Positions 1 through 6,831 of a DNA stretch of 10,241 nucleotides are shown piece by piece. Origin of the DNA: Sulfurovum sp. (GTDB lineage Bacteria; Campylobacterota; Campylobacteria; Campylobacterales; Sulfurovaceae); the NCBI GenBank assembly GCA_027038155.1, contig JALVXW010000189.1:1-10241 (forward strand). Direction: 5' to 3'. A model generated the notes under the pieces. The model had not been told where the DNA came from and ran no database searches. It worked only from the letters and a program-made list of their open reading frames with translations. Each line of letters starts with the position of its first letter. Position 1 is the first letter of the stretch. A program made the position numbers and the translations under genes.

Positions 1-41
1 CTTGCTTTTATGCTTTCAGACACGATTACTGAGGCCTAACA
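1..41. other. Window-edge stretch downstream of the kinase gene; no gene assigned
   Basis: These 41 bases follow the kinase stop codon. On the plus strand one frame is open from the edge and ends in TAA at 37-39 (residues LAFMLSDTITEA), which could be the tail of a convergent gene. On the minus strand a GTG at 21-23 could begin a downstream gene (SESIKA). Neither can be decided from so few bases, and no hairpin terminator is visible. Confidence 0.25.
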
Positions 42-1238
42 TTACGAGACAATGAAGATGTTTTTACCATCTTCATGCTTGTAACTTAACTCTTTTTGAT
101 GAATATCCAAAATACTTTTTACAATATAGAGCCCCAATCCTAAGCCTTTTTGAGAAGTATGAAATGGCTTAAAGTAGTTTTCTAGTGGTTCACTAAGTTT
201 TTCACCCTTATTTACAATAGCTATTTTATGGTTGCTTATCTGTACGAGCACTTTTTTATCAGGAGCATATTTGATGGCATTGTCTAATAGATTTTTAATC
301 ACCAGTGTAAAGAGTTCAAAGTCAACCTCTGTTTGATAATCTTTTATAATTTGCAGTTCAATGTGCTCTTTGGCATTTTCAAGCATAAGTAGATCAATAC
401 TTGCCTCAATAAGATCAGACATTCTATAGGGTTTCATAGCTAGTTTAAAGTTTTTAGAGGTAATTTTTTCTATTTTGGCAAACTCGTCAATGAGAAGATT
501 GAGTCTCTCAAAAATACTGTGCATACGGGCTTTGTTTTTTTCATCTGGAAGCATTTCTGCAACAAGTCTTCCTTTGCCTATGGGTGTTTTAAGCTCATGC
601 ATAATGGCACGTAGGAAAAGTTGGCGTGATTGTAGCAGTTCTCGTATCATCGTTACGGCATGGTTAAATTCGTTTGCTACTTCACCTATTTCATCTTTTG
701 TTTCGCTGCTACAGTGAATGTCTAAATTTCCCTCTGAAAATGTTTTAATTTGGTTTTTGAGTGTATTGAGTGGTTTGAGGCTTCTAAGTACCCAAGAATA
801 GAGTACAAGCATCAAAAGAAAAACCATACTAAAGACTATAATCCGCTTAAAGGGGAATTGAGGTTTATTTTTATTTTGCAAAAAGAGTTGAAATCTATCA
901 TTGTTGATTAGAATAATACGTTGTAGTTTATAGGTATCTGTAGCATATTTTTTATACTTTTCTTTCTCTTTGAAGTAGTGTTCTATTTGTACAATTTTTG
1001 CTTTATCTGTAATGAGAGAGAAGTTTTGAGATTCCAAATAGGCTTCATCTATTTTACCGTAAATGAGATAGTAGTTGTAAAGATAGTGTGAGACAAGGCG
1101 TTCATGCATCTCATTATTTTCATCATATTTAAGTCTATCATATTTGATGGATCCCACAAATAAAAAAACCAGTAAAACCAGTATCAGTGAAAAGATGAGC
1201 CGAATTTTACTTCTAAGAGAAGTAAAGCCGTTAAACAA
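42..1238 (-). CDS. ArsS-family sensor histidine kinase
   Basis: Inner-membrane sensor kinase of 398 residues that should autophosphorylate on His and pass the phosphate to the regulator encoded just upstream. Visible layout: hydrophobic segment at about 11-30, a periplasmic stretch of about 100 residues, a second membrane segment at about 131-150, a HAMP linker at about 150-203, and an H-box with the phospho-acceptor His at about 214 (MHELKTPIGKGR, a form typical of the ArsS group of Campylobacterota). The N-box NLLDNAIKYAP starts near 316, an F-box-like YFKPFH lies at about 355-360 and the G-box GLGLGLYIVK starts at about 365. The start is TTG: it overlaps the regulator stop by 8 bases, has AGGA at 1246-1249 seven bases upstream, and the next in-frame Met lies beyond the first membrane segment. 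The ArsS homologue of Helicobacter pylori responds to acid; the stimulus here is unknown. The catalytic motifs appear complete. Confidence 0.92.
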   Translation of the reverse strand: MFNGFTSLRSKIRLIFSLILVLLVFLFVGSIKYDRLKYDENNEMHERLVSHYLYNYYLIYGKIDEAYLESQNFSLITDKAKIVQIEHYFKEKEKYKKYATDTYKLQRIILINNDRFQLFLQNKNKPQFPFKRIIVFSMVFLLMLVLYSWVLRSLKPLNTLKNQIKTFSEGNLDIHCSSETKDEIGEVANEFNHAVTMIRELLQSRQLFLRAIMHELKTPIGKGRLVAEMLPDEKNKARMHSIFERLNLLIDEFAKIEKITSKNFKLAMKPYRMSDLIEASIDLLMLENAKEHIELQIIKDYQTEVDFELFTLVIKNLLDNAIKYAPDKKVLVQISNHKIAIVNKGEKLSEPLENYFKPFHTSQKGLGLGLYIVKSILDIHQKELSYKHEDGKNIFIVS

Positions 1239-1899
1239 GTTTATATCCTACACCACGTACAGCTTGAATACGTTTGGCATCATCTGGGTTTTTCTCTCCG
1301 AGCTTACTGCGTATTTTAGAGATAATCACATCGAGGCTTTTGCCTTGGGAGTCTATGCTCATGTTGCCAGAGGTGTTGATAATCTGTTCGCGAGATTGTG
1401 TAACTCCTTGATGTTTGACAAGCAAAGAGAGTACTTCAAATTCGGCAGGAGTCAGATGCAGGGCATCACCTTTAAAATAGATAGTATCCCCTTTTATCTC
1501 AAAGTCACTTTTGGGTGCGTTTAAATTGGTATCTTTTGATTTGGAGTAGCGACGAAGCAGTGACATAATACGTGCATACATCTCTTTGGGGTCATAGGGT
1601 TTAGGCAGGTAGTCATCTGCACCAATAGCAAGAGCATCTACCTTATCTTGTATATCTGAACGTGCAGAGGAGATAATGACTGGCATATTGTATTTGCGTA
1701 CCACCTCTTCACAGACCTCTAGCCCATCCATGCCTGGAAGGGTCAAGTCCAAGATGAGCAAATCATACTTTTTAACCCCTGCACTAAGCCCCAAAAACGG
1801 ATCTTCAAAGTTAGTAACTTTGATGTCATATTGTGCCAAATACTCTGTAAGCAGTTCTGCAAACTCTGGGTCATCTTCTATCATCAATATATTAATCAT
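1231..1899 (-). CDS. OmpR/PhoB-family response regulator (ArsR-like)
   Basis: DNA-binding response regulator of 222 residues, partner of the overlapping ArsS-type kinase. The receiver domain spans about 1-118: acidic pocket E8-D9-D10, phospho-acceptor D51 in LILDLTLPGMDG, switch Ser at 77/78, and K100 in LPKPYDPKEM. The C-terminal winged-helix domain spans about 130-222, with LTPAEFEVLSLL and the family-typical end AVRGVGYKLV. Length and motifs match the OmpR/PhoB family. The ATG start has a strong Shine-Dalgarno, AAGGAG at 1907-1912, seven bases upstream. It follows aroE by 42 bases on the same strand, and that gap contains a good -10 box, so the pair probably has its own promoter as well as read-through from the operon. 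The regulon cannot be read from the window. Confidence 0.94.
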   Translation of the reverse strand: MINILMIEDDPEFAELLTEYLAQYDIKVTNFEDPFLGLSAGVKKYDLLILDLTLPGMDGLEVCEEVVRKYNMPVIISSARSDIQDKVDALAIGADDYLPKPYDPKEMYARIMSLLRRYSKSKDTNLNAPKSDFEIKGDTIYFKGDALHLTPAEFEVLSLLVKHQGVTQSREQIINTSGNMSIDSQGKSLDVIISKIRSKLGEKNPDDAKRIQAVRGVGYKLV

Positions 1900-1924
1900 G
1901 GCTAGACTCCTTCTGTATGGGTAG

Positions 1925-1944
1925 ATTATAAAGGTTAAAGGTTA
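1925..1944 (-). promoter_or_regulatory. Promoter with tandem 7-base repeat ahead of the response regulator
   Basis: On the minus strand a perfect TATAAT (1925-1930) sits 25 bases before the regulator ATG. Directly upstream is an exact tandem repeat, AAGGTTA twice on the plus strand (1931-1937 and 1938-1944), which overlaps the aroE stop codon. A TTGATT at about 19 bases spacing could be a weak -35. OmpR-family regulators often bind short direct repeats, so the tandem may be an autoregulatory site. That role is inference. Confidence 0.5.
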
Positions 1945-2742
1945 ATTGAAATCAAATGCCTTTTGCATCAAAGGTTTTATCTCGTGAAAACTGTAGCGTT
2001 GATTGGTAAAGTATTCAAAAGCAATAATCCCTTGATAGAGTAACATATCTGAGCCATCTTTGGTAGGTTTTTTGTGGCTTTTTGCCAGCTTCAAAAAAGG
2101 TGTCTCTTTGCCATAAATGACATCGATACAGGCTTTGGCATGTGGTAGAATATGCTGCAATATCTCTTTGGGTGCAGGTAGGTTCTCATCTTCTAGCCCT
2201 GCGGAAGTCATATTGATAATCAGGTCAAACGCTTGTGGCTCAAAGGTCTCAAAGGTATAGGTTTGAAATCCATCAGCTCTATATTTGGCTAAACGTCCCT
2301 GGCTTCTGTTGAGTAGGGTGACTTCGTAGCCTTCATCACGCAAGATGCAGGAGGTAGATTGTGCCGTACCCCCCGCACCCAAAAAAAGTACGGTTTTGAC
2401 ATCTTTAAACTCAGAGATAGCTTTGAGAAACCCTGGTGCATCGGTGTTGTATCCGCAGAGTTTTCCTTCACGTTCTACGACGGTATTGACTACTCCAATT
2501 TTTTTAGCAAAATCGTCTAGTACATCACAGGCATGAAAGGCAACTTCTTTGTGTGGTACGGTAATGTTGATACCTTTAAGTCCTAAGCGGAAAAAAGTCT
2601 CTTTGAGTCTGTTACCATCTTCTAAAAGATAACGGGTATAGCACGCATCATACTTAAGCCCTTTAAAGGCAAGATTATGCATCAGTGGGGATTTGGAGTG
2701 AGAAACAGGGTTTCCAAAAATGGCAAATATCTCTTTTGCCAT
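1942..2742 (-). CDS. aroE: Shikimate dehydrogenase (NADP+)
   Basis: Cytoplasmic enzyme of the shikimate pathway that reduces 3-dehydroshikimate to shikimate with NADPH. From the chosen ATG it has 266 residues, normal for AroE. Visible features: substrate-binding SHSKSP at 14-19, NITVPHK with catalytic K65, NTDAPG with D101, the glycine-rich cofactor loop GAGGTA at 122-127, NRS at 145-147 where the NADP phosphate is bound, and a C-terminal DMLLYQG motif. A longer reading starting at 2787 would add 15 residues inside the trpE end; it is rejected because the conserved protein begins MAKEIFAIFGNPVSHS and GGAG lies 10 bases before this ATG. The trpE stop is one base upstream, so translation is probably coupled. 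The pathway leads to chorismate, the substrate of the upstream trpE product. Confidence 0.96.
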   Translation of the reverse strand: MAKEIFAIFGNPVSHSKSPLMHNLAFKGLKYDACYTRYLLEDGNRLKETFFRLGLKGINITVPHKEVAFHACDVLDDFAKKIGVVNTVVEREGKLCGYNTDAPGFLKAISEFKDVKTVLFLGAGGTAQSTSCILRDEGYEVTLLNRSQGRLAKYRADGFQTYTFETFEPQAFDLIINMTSAGLEDENLPAPKEILQHILPHAKACIDVIYGKETPFLKLAKSHKKPTKDGSDMLLYQGIIAFEYFTNQRYSFHEIKPLMQKAFDFN

Positions 2743-2743
2743 T

Positions 2744-4150
2744 TTAAATCTTCTCCATCTCTCTAAGCGTAGCCAGCAGTGCTCCAAGTTTGTTTTTGAC
2801 TTCTAAATACTCAAGCTCTGGTATGGAATCTGCAACAATCCCTGCACCAGCTTGCAAAGTAATACTATCAGGTTTGATGAGTGAAGTGCGTATGGCAATG
2901 GCTGAATCCATATTTCCATCAAAAGAGAAGTATCCTACTGAACCAGAGTAGAAACCACGTTTTAAGCCTTCATATTGGGCGATGAGCTTCATCGCTTCTA
3001 TTTTGGGTGCTCCTGTCATGGTACCAGCAGTAAAGGTTGCGGCAAAGAGATCAAACATATCTTTGTTCTTGTCTATTTGTGCCTCTACATCTGAGACCAT
3101 GTGCATGACATGAGAGTACTTTTCTACACGCATCATATCAGTTACTTTGACTGTTCCTGTTTGAGCTACACGCCCTACATCATTACGACCGAGGTCTATG
3201 AGCATCAGGTGTTCTGCACACTCTTTGGGGTCGTTAAGCATCTCTTGTTCAAGCTCTTTGTCTCTGGTTGCATTTTTGCCTCGTTTGCGTGTACCTGCAA
3301 TGGGACGAAGCAAAATCTCTCCCTCTGTCAATCGCACCATTACTTCTGGGCTAGAGCCACAGATAGAGAACTCTTCATAATCTAGCAAAAAGAGGTAGGG
3401 AGAAGGGTTTTTGGAGCGTAGGACTCTGTAGAAACTAAGAGGGTCAATCTCTCCTTTTTGTGTATAGCGGTTTGCCAAAAGGATTTGGAAAATATCTCCA
3501 GCACGAATATTCTCTTTGGACTCCTCTACAAGTTGTTTAAAGCGTGCCTCGTCAATACTAAAGTTACCTTCTCCATTGAGTTTAACAGCTTTGAGAGGTT
3601 GTGGTGTGCAACTGTGTGTAATCAGTGCTTCTATCTCTTCTAATTTGTGTTGCATGCGTGCATCATTGAGAACAAATGTAAGTTTGGCACTTTTATGAGA
3701 GTATGCAATGATGATTTGAGGGCGTACCAAATCTAAATCTGGGGTATCAAGAGGGTCAAGGAGTCTATCCATACTCTCTTCAAGGGTGGGCTCAAAGACT
3801 TTGACCATATCATACGCAATAAACCCAATAAAGCCATCAACAAAAGAGAAACCTAATGTTGCTGCTTTTGCCCTGTATGCCTCTTTATCTACCGAAGCAT
3901 AATACGCTTTTAAAAAGGCAAATGGGTCTAATTCTACAGCTTTGCTTTTGCCTGTTTGGTCTGTGTAGTGTGTCACTCTATTTTTGTAGCTTAGACGCTC
4001 TTGTGCACCAATTGTAATGAAGGAAAAATTTCCATCACTGTTGTTTACTACAGACTCAAAGAGCATGGTGACATCTTTTGGAAACAGCTCTTTTATTTTG
4101 CCATAAAGTGCTACGGGTGTGAGTTGGTCAAAGAGTATTGTTTTGTGCAT
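2744..4150 (-). CDS. trpE: Anthranilate synthase component I (TrpE)
   Basis: Chorismate-utilising enzyme of 468 residues making anthranilate, the first committed step of tryptophan synthesis. Visible features: an LFES motif at 30-33, equivalent to the LLES tryptophan-binding element of TrpE; NPSPY at 248-252; RPIAGTRKRG at 282-291; HLMLIDLGRND at 314-324; YSHVMHMVSDV at 345-355; TFTAGTMTGAPK at 372-383; and AGAGIVADS near 434. Alanine in PIAGT, where PabB-type enzymes often have Lys (PIKGT), favours TrpE over aminodeoxychorismate synthase. No glutaminase gene (trpG/pabA) lies nearby, so ammonia must come from a subunit encoded elsewhere. A GTG start at 4177 is possible but lies inside the SPOR gene; the ATG at 4150 is preferred although no clear Shine-Dalgarno precedes it, which suggests translational coupling to the SPOR stop four bases upstream. 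Confidence 0.93.
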   Translation of the reverse strand: MHKTILFDQLTPVALYGKIKELFPKDVTMLFESVVNNSDGNFSFITIGAQERLSYKNRVTHYTDQTGKSKAVELDPFAFLKAYYASVDKEAYRAKAATLGFSFVDGFIGFIAYDMVKVFEPTLEESMDRLLDPLDTPDLDLVRPQIIIAYSHKSAKLTFVLNDARMQHKLEEIEALITHSCTPQPLKAVKLNGEGNFSIDEARFKQLVEESKENIRAGDIFQILLANRYTQKGEIDPLSFYRVLRSKNPSPYLFLLDYEEFSICGSSPEVMVRLTEGEILLRPIAGTRKRGKNATRDKELEQEMLNDPKECAEHLMLIDLGRNDVGRVAQTGTVKVTDMMRVEKYSHVMHMVSDVEAQIDKNKDMFDLFAATFTAGTMTGAPKIEAMKLIAQYEGLKRGFYSGSVGYFSFDGNMDSAIAIRTSLIKPDSITLQAGAGIVADSIPELEYLEVKNKLGALLATLREMEKI

Positions 4151-4154
4151 TTTT

Positions 4155-4871
4155 TTACTTTTGGACGACAAAGGCACTTTTATGGATACGGTCTCTTACA
4201 AGATCACGTGCTCTATCTACAGATGCACGCGTTTTGTATGGGCCTATAAGTAGTTTTTTGTACCCTTTCGCATCTGATTTGGTAATAAGGTAGTGAAAGC
4301 CATGGCTTTTAATAATGGCTAAGAATTGTTTGCTGGGCTGCTCTTTAAAAGAGCCTACTTGTACATAATATTTTTTGCTTGTGGTTTGGTGTGTGGTTGT
4401 ATGTGCAACAGGCTTTTTGGCTATATGGGGTTTGGTAATGGGTTTTTTTCTAACTGGTTTTTTGATTTCAGGTTTTGCAACAACAGGTGTACTTATTTCA
4501 GGTTTTTTTACAACAGGTTTTTCTATTTCAGGATTGCTTACTTCAGGCTTGCTTATTTCGGATTTTTGAATTTGAAGATTTTCTGCAATAGGCTCTTTTA
4601 CTATCTCCTCTGTCTCTTCTTTGGTTGTTTGTATAGGTTTTTTAACAACAGCAGGCTCTTCAGGCTTGAGTTCTGGAGCAATCATTGTAGTAAGGTTCTC
4701 TTCAAAAGCCAAATCATTATTTGGAGATGGGCTTAAGAATGTTTTTGTAAAAATAATAGCTACAATCAATAAAATAAGTAGTAGAGCAATAATTGTTAAA
4801 AAGCTTTTTGATTTACTGCTTTTAAGTTCAGCTGTATCGATAATAAGGTCATCAAGATTATGATCAGTCAT
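4155..4871 (-). CDS. SPOR-domain cell-envelope protein
   Basis: Predicted single-pass inner-membrane protein of 238 residues with a periplasmic SPOR domain. SPOR domains bind glycan strands stripped of peptides and usually target proteins to the division septum. Layout: acidic cytoplasmic N-terminus, membrane segment at about 23-45, a long linker at about 46-165 rich in Lys, Pro and Glu with repeated KPE/KKP units at about 108-155, and the SPOR domain at about 166-236 (YYVQVGSFKEQPS, then KKLLIGPYKTRASVDRA). ATG 4871 is chosen because GGAG lies 11 bases ahead; upstream in-frame starts give a 30-residue extension without a membrane signal, and ATG 4880 lies directly on the Shine-Dalgarno. It heads the SPOR-trpE-aroE operon behind the promoter at 4905-4913. 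Its co-transcription with aromatic amino acid genes has no obvious metabolic reason. Confidence 0.9.
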   Translation of the reverse strand: MTDHNLDDLIIDTAELKSSKSKSFLTIIALLLILLIVAIIFTKTFLSPSPNNDLAFEENLTTMIAPELKPEEPAVVKKPIQTTKEETEEIVKEPIAENLQIQKSEISKPEVSNPEIEKPVVKKPEISTPVVAKPEIKKPVRKKPITKPHIAKKPVAHTTTHQTTSKKYYVQVGSFKEQPSKQFLAIIKSHGFHYLITKSDAKGYKKLLIGPYKTRASVDRARDLVRDRIHKSAFVVQK

Positions 4872-4904
4872 ATGGTGCATCTCTCCAAATATAAGTTTGC
4901 AAAA

Positions 4905-4913
4905 ATTATAGCA
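4905..4913 (-). promoter_or_regulatory. Extended -10 promoter for the SPOR-trpE-aroE operon
   Basis: The minus strand reads TGCTATAAT, a perfect extended -10 box, in the 49-base gap between the DUF1882-type stop and the SPOR start. Transcription would begin near 4898, leaving a leader of about 27 bases with the GGAG site. There is no -35 match at the usual spacing, as is common for housekeeping promoters of Campylobacterota. Confidence 0.7.
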
Positions 4914-4920
4914 TAATTTA

Positions 4921-5427
4921 TTAGAGGTTCCCTTGTATAATGCGATAAGGAAGTGTAACAATATTGTAGCTTTGAGGGAGTGAGGTGCTGGGCAGACACT
5001 TCCAGTTTTTACTCATTTTGGTTTTAAGGGCATGAGAGATGAGGGTTAATTGTTTATGGGCATCCTCTAAAGTCATCTCTTCTACAGAGATAAAAACCTG
5101 AATACGCTCTTTGTCTTTGCCCTCATAGACGGAGTATTGTGCAATCTCTAAAGTCTTAAAAAGGTGCTTAGCAAGATGCACAAAACGTTGAGACTCTTTG
5201 CCCTTGTACTCTATTACCAAATAGTTTGTAAGGTTCTCTTTGAGTAGTGGCACGGCAATGGTATATTCTCTTTGTAGATGCTGCTCCAAAAGAAGTGGGG
5301 TAAGGGGTTGGTTGATACGTTCAAATTTGGCATAAAAAGTACGATTGTTGAAGGTTATCTTTTCAACAATCGTTGAACGTTTAATGTAGTAATGGTCAAC
5401 CGTAAAGTCTAAATCAAAAAGTTTTAT
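4921..5427 (-). CDS. DUF1882-type conserved protein, non-canonical (ATA) start
   Basis: Conserved protein of unknown function, 168 residues if counted from ATA at 5425-5427. From memory, a DUF1882 protein of about this length follows glyA in Campylobacterota (HP0184 in Helicobacter pylori); the match rests on position, length and the N-terminal DHYYIKR motif (residues 11-17), followed by TIVEKITFNNRTFYAKFER. No signal peptide or membrane segment is visible. No ATG, GTG or TTG is in frame between the glyA stop (5437-5439) and a TTG at 5289, and starting at that TTG would delete the first 46 residues including the motif. ATA AAA CTT at 5425 sits where a Met-Lys-Leu start would be expected, eight bases after a weak TAGG. 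A lost start codon, a sequencing error or a true AUA start are all possible. The remaining frame is intact to its stop. Confidence 0.68.
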   Translation of the reverse strand: MKLFDLDFTVDHYYIKRSTIVEKITFNNRTFYAKFERINQPLTPLLLEQHLQREYTIAVPLLKENLTNYLVIEYKGKESQRFVHLAKHLFKTLEIAQYSVYEGKDKERIQVFISVEEMTLEDAHKQLTLISHALKTKMSKNWKCLPSTSLPQSYNIVTLPYRIIQGNL

Positions 5428-5436
5428 TGTTTTAAC

Positions 5437-6687
5437 CTAGTAGATAGACTTTTCATAGATGACAAAGTTTTGAGCCAGCTCTCTCATCTCATCTTTGATT
5501 TTGGCATGAAGTGCTGTATCATTGATATTGTCAAGGACATCAGCAATTTTGTTGGCAATAATCTCAAACTCTTTCTCTTTCATGCCACGGCTTGTCAGTG
5601 CAGGAGAACCAATACGCACACCAGAAGTGACAAATGGACTTCTCGTCTCACCTGGAACGGTGTTTTTGTTTACAGTAATCCCTGCTGCTCCTAAAGCTGC
5701 GTCAGCATCTTTACCTGAGAACTCTTTGTTTAGGAAGCTTACCAGTACAAGATGGTTGTCTGTACCACCAGAGACCACATCATAACCACGTGCTACAAGC
5801 ACTTCGGCAAGTTTGGAAGCGTTGGCTTTTACCTGTTTTGCATAGAGTTTCCACTCGTCACTTAGGTTGTGTTTGAACCCTACTGCTTTGGCTGCGATGA
5901 CATGAACCAGTGGTCCACCCTGAAGCCCTGGGAAGATGGCAGAGTTAATCTTTTTCGCAATCTCCTCATCATTGGTCATAATCATACCACCACGAGGTCC
6001 TGCAAGTGTTTTGTGTGTTGTGGTGGTTACAACATCGGCATAAGGAAATGGGCTAGGGTGTTCACCTGCACATACAAGTCCTGCAATGTGTGCAATGTCG
6101 GCAAAGAGTATAGCTCCTACTTCGTCAGCGATTTCTCTAAACTTTTTAAAGTCTATCTCTCTAGCATAAGCAGATGCACCACATACAATGATTTTTGGCT
6201 GTACAATCTTTGCAATATCCATGACTCTGTCATAGTTAATGCGACCATCAAGCTCAACACCATAGGTAAATGAGGAGTAGTTTTTACCAGAAAAACTTGG
6301 TTTGCTTCCATGTGTCAAGTGACCACCATGGCTTAAGTCCATTCCTAAGATTTTCTCTCCGGCTTTAAGCAGTGCAGCATAGACTGCACCATTGGCTTGG
6401 CTTCCTGAATGTGGTTGTACATTGGCATAGTTACAATCAAATAGTTCACACGCTCTGTCGATAGCCAGTTGCTCTACTGTATCGGCAAATTCACATCCAC
6501 CATAGTAGCGTTTGTAAGGGTATCCCTCAGCATATTTGTTGGTAAAGACTGAACCCATCGCCTCCATGACAGCAGGAATGGTAAAGTTCTCAGACGCAAT
6601 CATCTCCAAATGGTCAGTTTGTCTCTGTCGTTCATTTTCAATAGCAGCAAATATCTCTGGGTCAAATGTTTCTATAGTATAGCTCAT
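5437..6687 (-). CDS. glyA: Serine hydroxymethyltransferase
   Basis: PLP-dependent cytoplasmic enzyme interconverting serine and glycine and charging tetrahydrofolate with a one-carbon unit. It has 416 residues, normal for bacterial GlyA. Visible features: HLEMIASENFT at about 26-36, YAEGYPYKRYYGGCE at about 52-66, the QPHSGSQAN loop at about 91-99, DIAHIAG near 197-203, and the PLP-binding Lys at 226 in TTTTHKTLAGPRGG. The start ATG at 6687 gives MSYTIETFDPEIF and has AAGGA five bases upstream; a longer reading from 6738 adds 17 residues that cover the promoter and is rejected. It has its own promoter at 6722-6730. The TAG stop is in the same frame as the following DUF1882-type reading frame. 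Confidence 0.97.
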   Translation of the reverse strand: MSYTIETFDPEIFAAIENERQRQTDHLEMIASENFTIPAVMEAMGSVFTNKYAEGYPYKRYYGGCEFADTVEQLAIDRACELFDCNYANVQPHSGSQANGAVYAALLKAGEKILGMDLSHGGHLTHGSKPSFSGKNYSSFTYGVELDGRINYDRVMDIAKIVQPKIIVCGASAYAREIDFKKFREIADEVGAILFADIAHIAGLVCAGEHPSPFPYADVVTTTTHKTLAGPRGGMIMTNDEEIAKKINSAIFPGLQGGPLVHVIAAKAVGFKHNLSDEWKLYAKQVKANASKLAEVLVARGYDVVSGGTDNHLVLVSFLNKEFSGKDADAALGAAGITVNKNTVPGETRSPFVTSGVRIGSPALTSRGMKEKEFEIIANKIADVLDNINDTALHAKIKDEMRELAQNFVIYEKSIY

Positions 6688-6721
6688 AGGGTTCCTTGTT
6701 GTGGAAAGTAATTTATCTGTA

Positions 6722-6730
6722 TTTATAGCA
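6722..6730 (-). promoter_or_regulatory. Extended -10 promoter for glyA
   Basis: The minus strand reads TGCTATAAA in the gap between the porin and glyA. The start of transcription would be near 6715, giving a leader of about 28 bases carrying the AAGGA site. It shares the TGCTATA motif with the other two extended -10 boxes found here. Confidence 0.6.
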
Positions 6731-6751
6731 AATTTCATCTAAATATGTTAT

Positions 6752-6788
6752 GAAATTCTATTTTGAGATTTGGGTCGAAATAGAATTT
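6752..6788. repeat. Partial copy of the palindromic repeat family, folded as a hairpin
   Basis: Positions 6752-6774 repeat the right arm of element A (8306-8327) almost exactly, with one inserted base and one C-to-T change. The following bases 6775-6788 are complementary to 6753-6766, giving a 14-base-pair stem with one wobble position and the 8-base loop GATTTGGG. The family core (CCTAAGGG) is absent, so this is an end fragment or a junction of two ends rather than a whole element. It lies 43 bases past the porin stop and 22 bases upstream of the glyA -10 box. Confidence 0.75.
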
Positions 6789-6803
6789 GCAATTTATGAG
6801 AGT

Positions 6804-6826
6804 AAGATACCTCAAAAAGGTATCTC
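6804..6826 (-). terminator. Hairpin just after the porin stop, possible terminator or mRNA stabiliser
   Basis: A perfect 7-base-pair stem (AGATACC/GGTATCT at 6805-6811 and 6819-6825, plus a wobble pair) with a 7-base loop begins six bases after the porin stop codon. No run of T follows the stem on the minus strand, so it is not a textbook intrinsic terminator. It may act together with the adjacent repeat-derived hairpin at 6752-6788 to protect or end the porin transcript. Confidence 0.45.
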
Positions 6827-6831
6827 GGAGT

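Noticed and set aside
34..40. GCCTAAC, matching the integron attC core consensus RYYYAAC
   Set aside because: A 7-base degenerate match expected by chance; no matching GTTRRRY partner or attC-like fold was seen, and elements A and B do not carry the two core sites in the right orientation.
475..717. Plus-strand open frames inside the kinase and other genes (for example also 1144-1524, 4326-4736, 5869-6273)
   Set aside because: They lie opposite confidently assigned genes, lack ribosome sites and have low-complexity or Cys/Phe-rich translations typical of antisense shadows.
5287..5289. TTG as the start of the DUF1882-type gene
   Set aside because: It would remove 46 in-frame residues that read like the conserved N-terminus (DHYYIKR, FYAKFER), and no good ribosome site precedes it.
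6688..6738. Longer glyA start
   Set aside because: The added residues cover the extended -10 box and Shine-Dalgarno; the family begins at the MSYTIETFDPEIF start.
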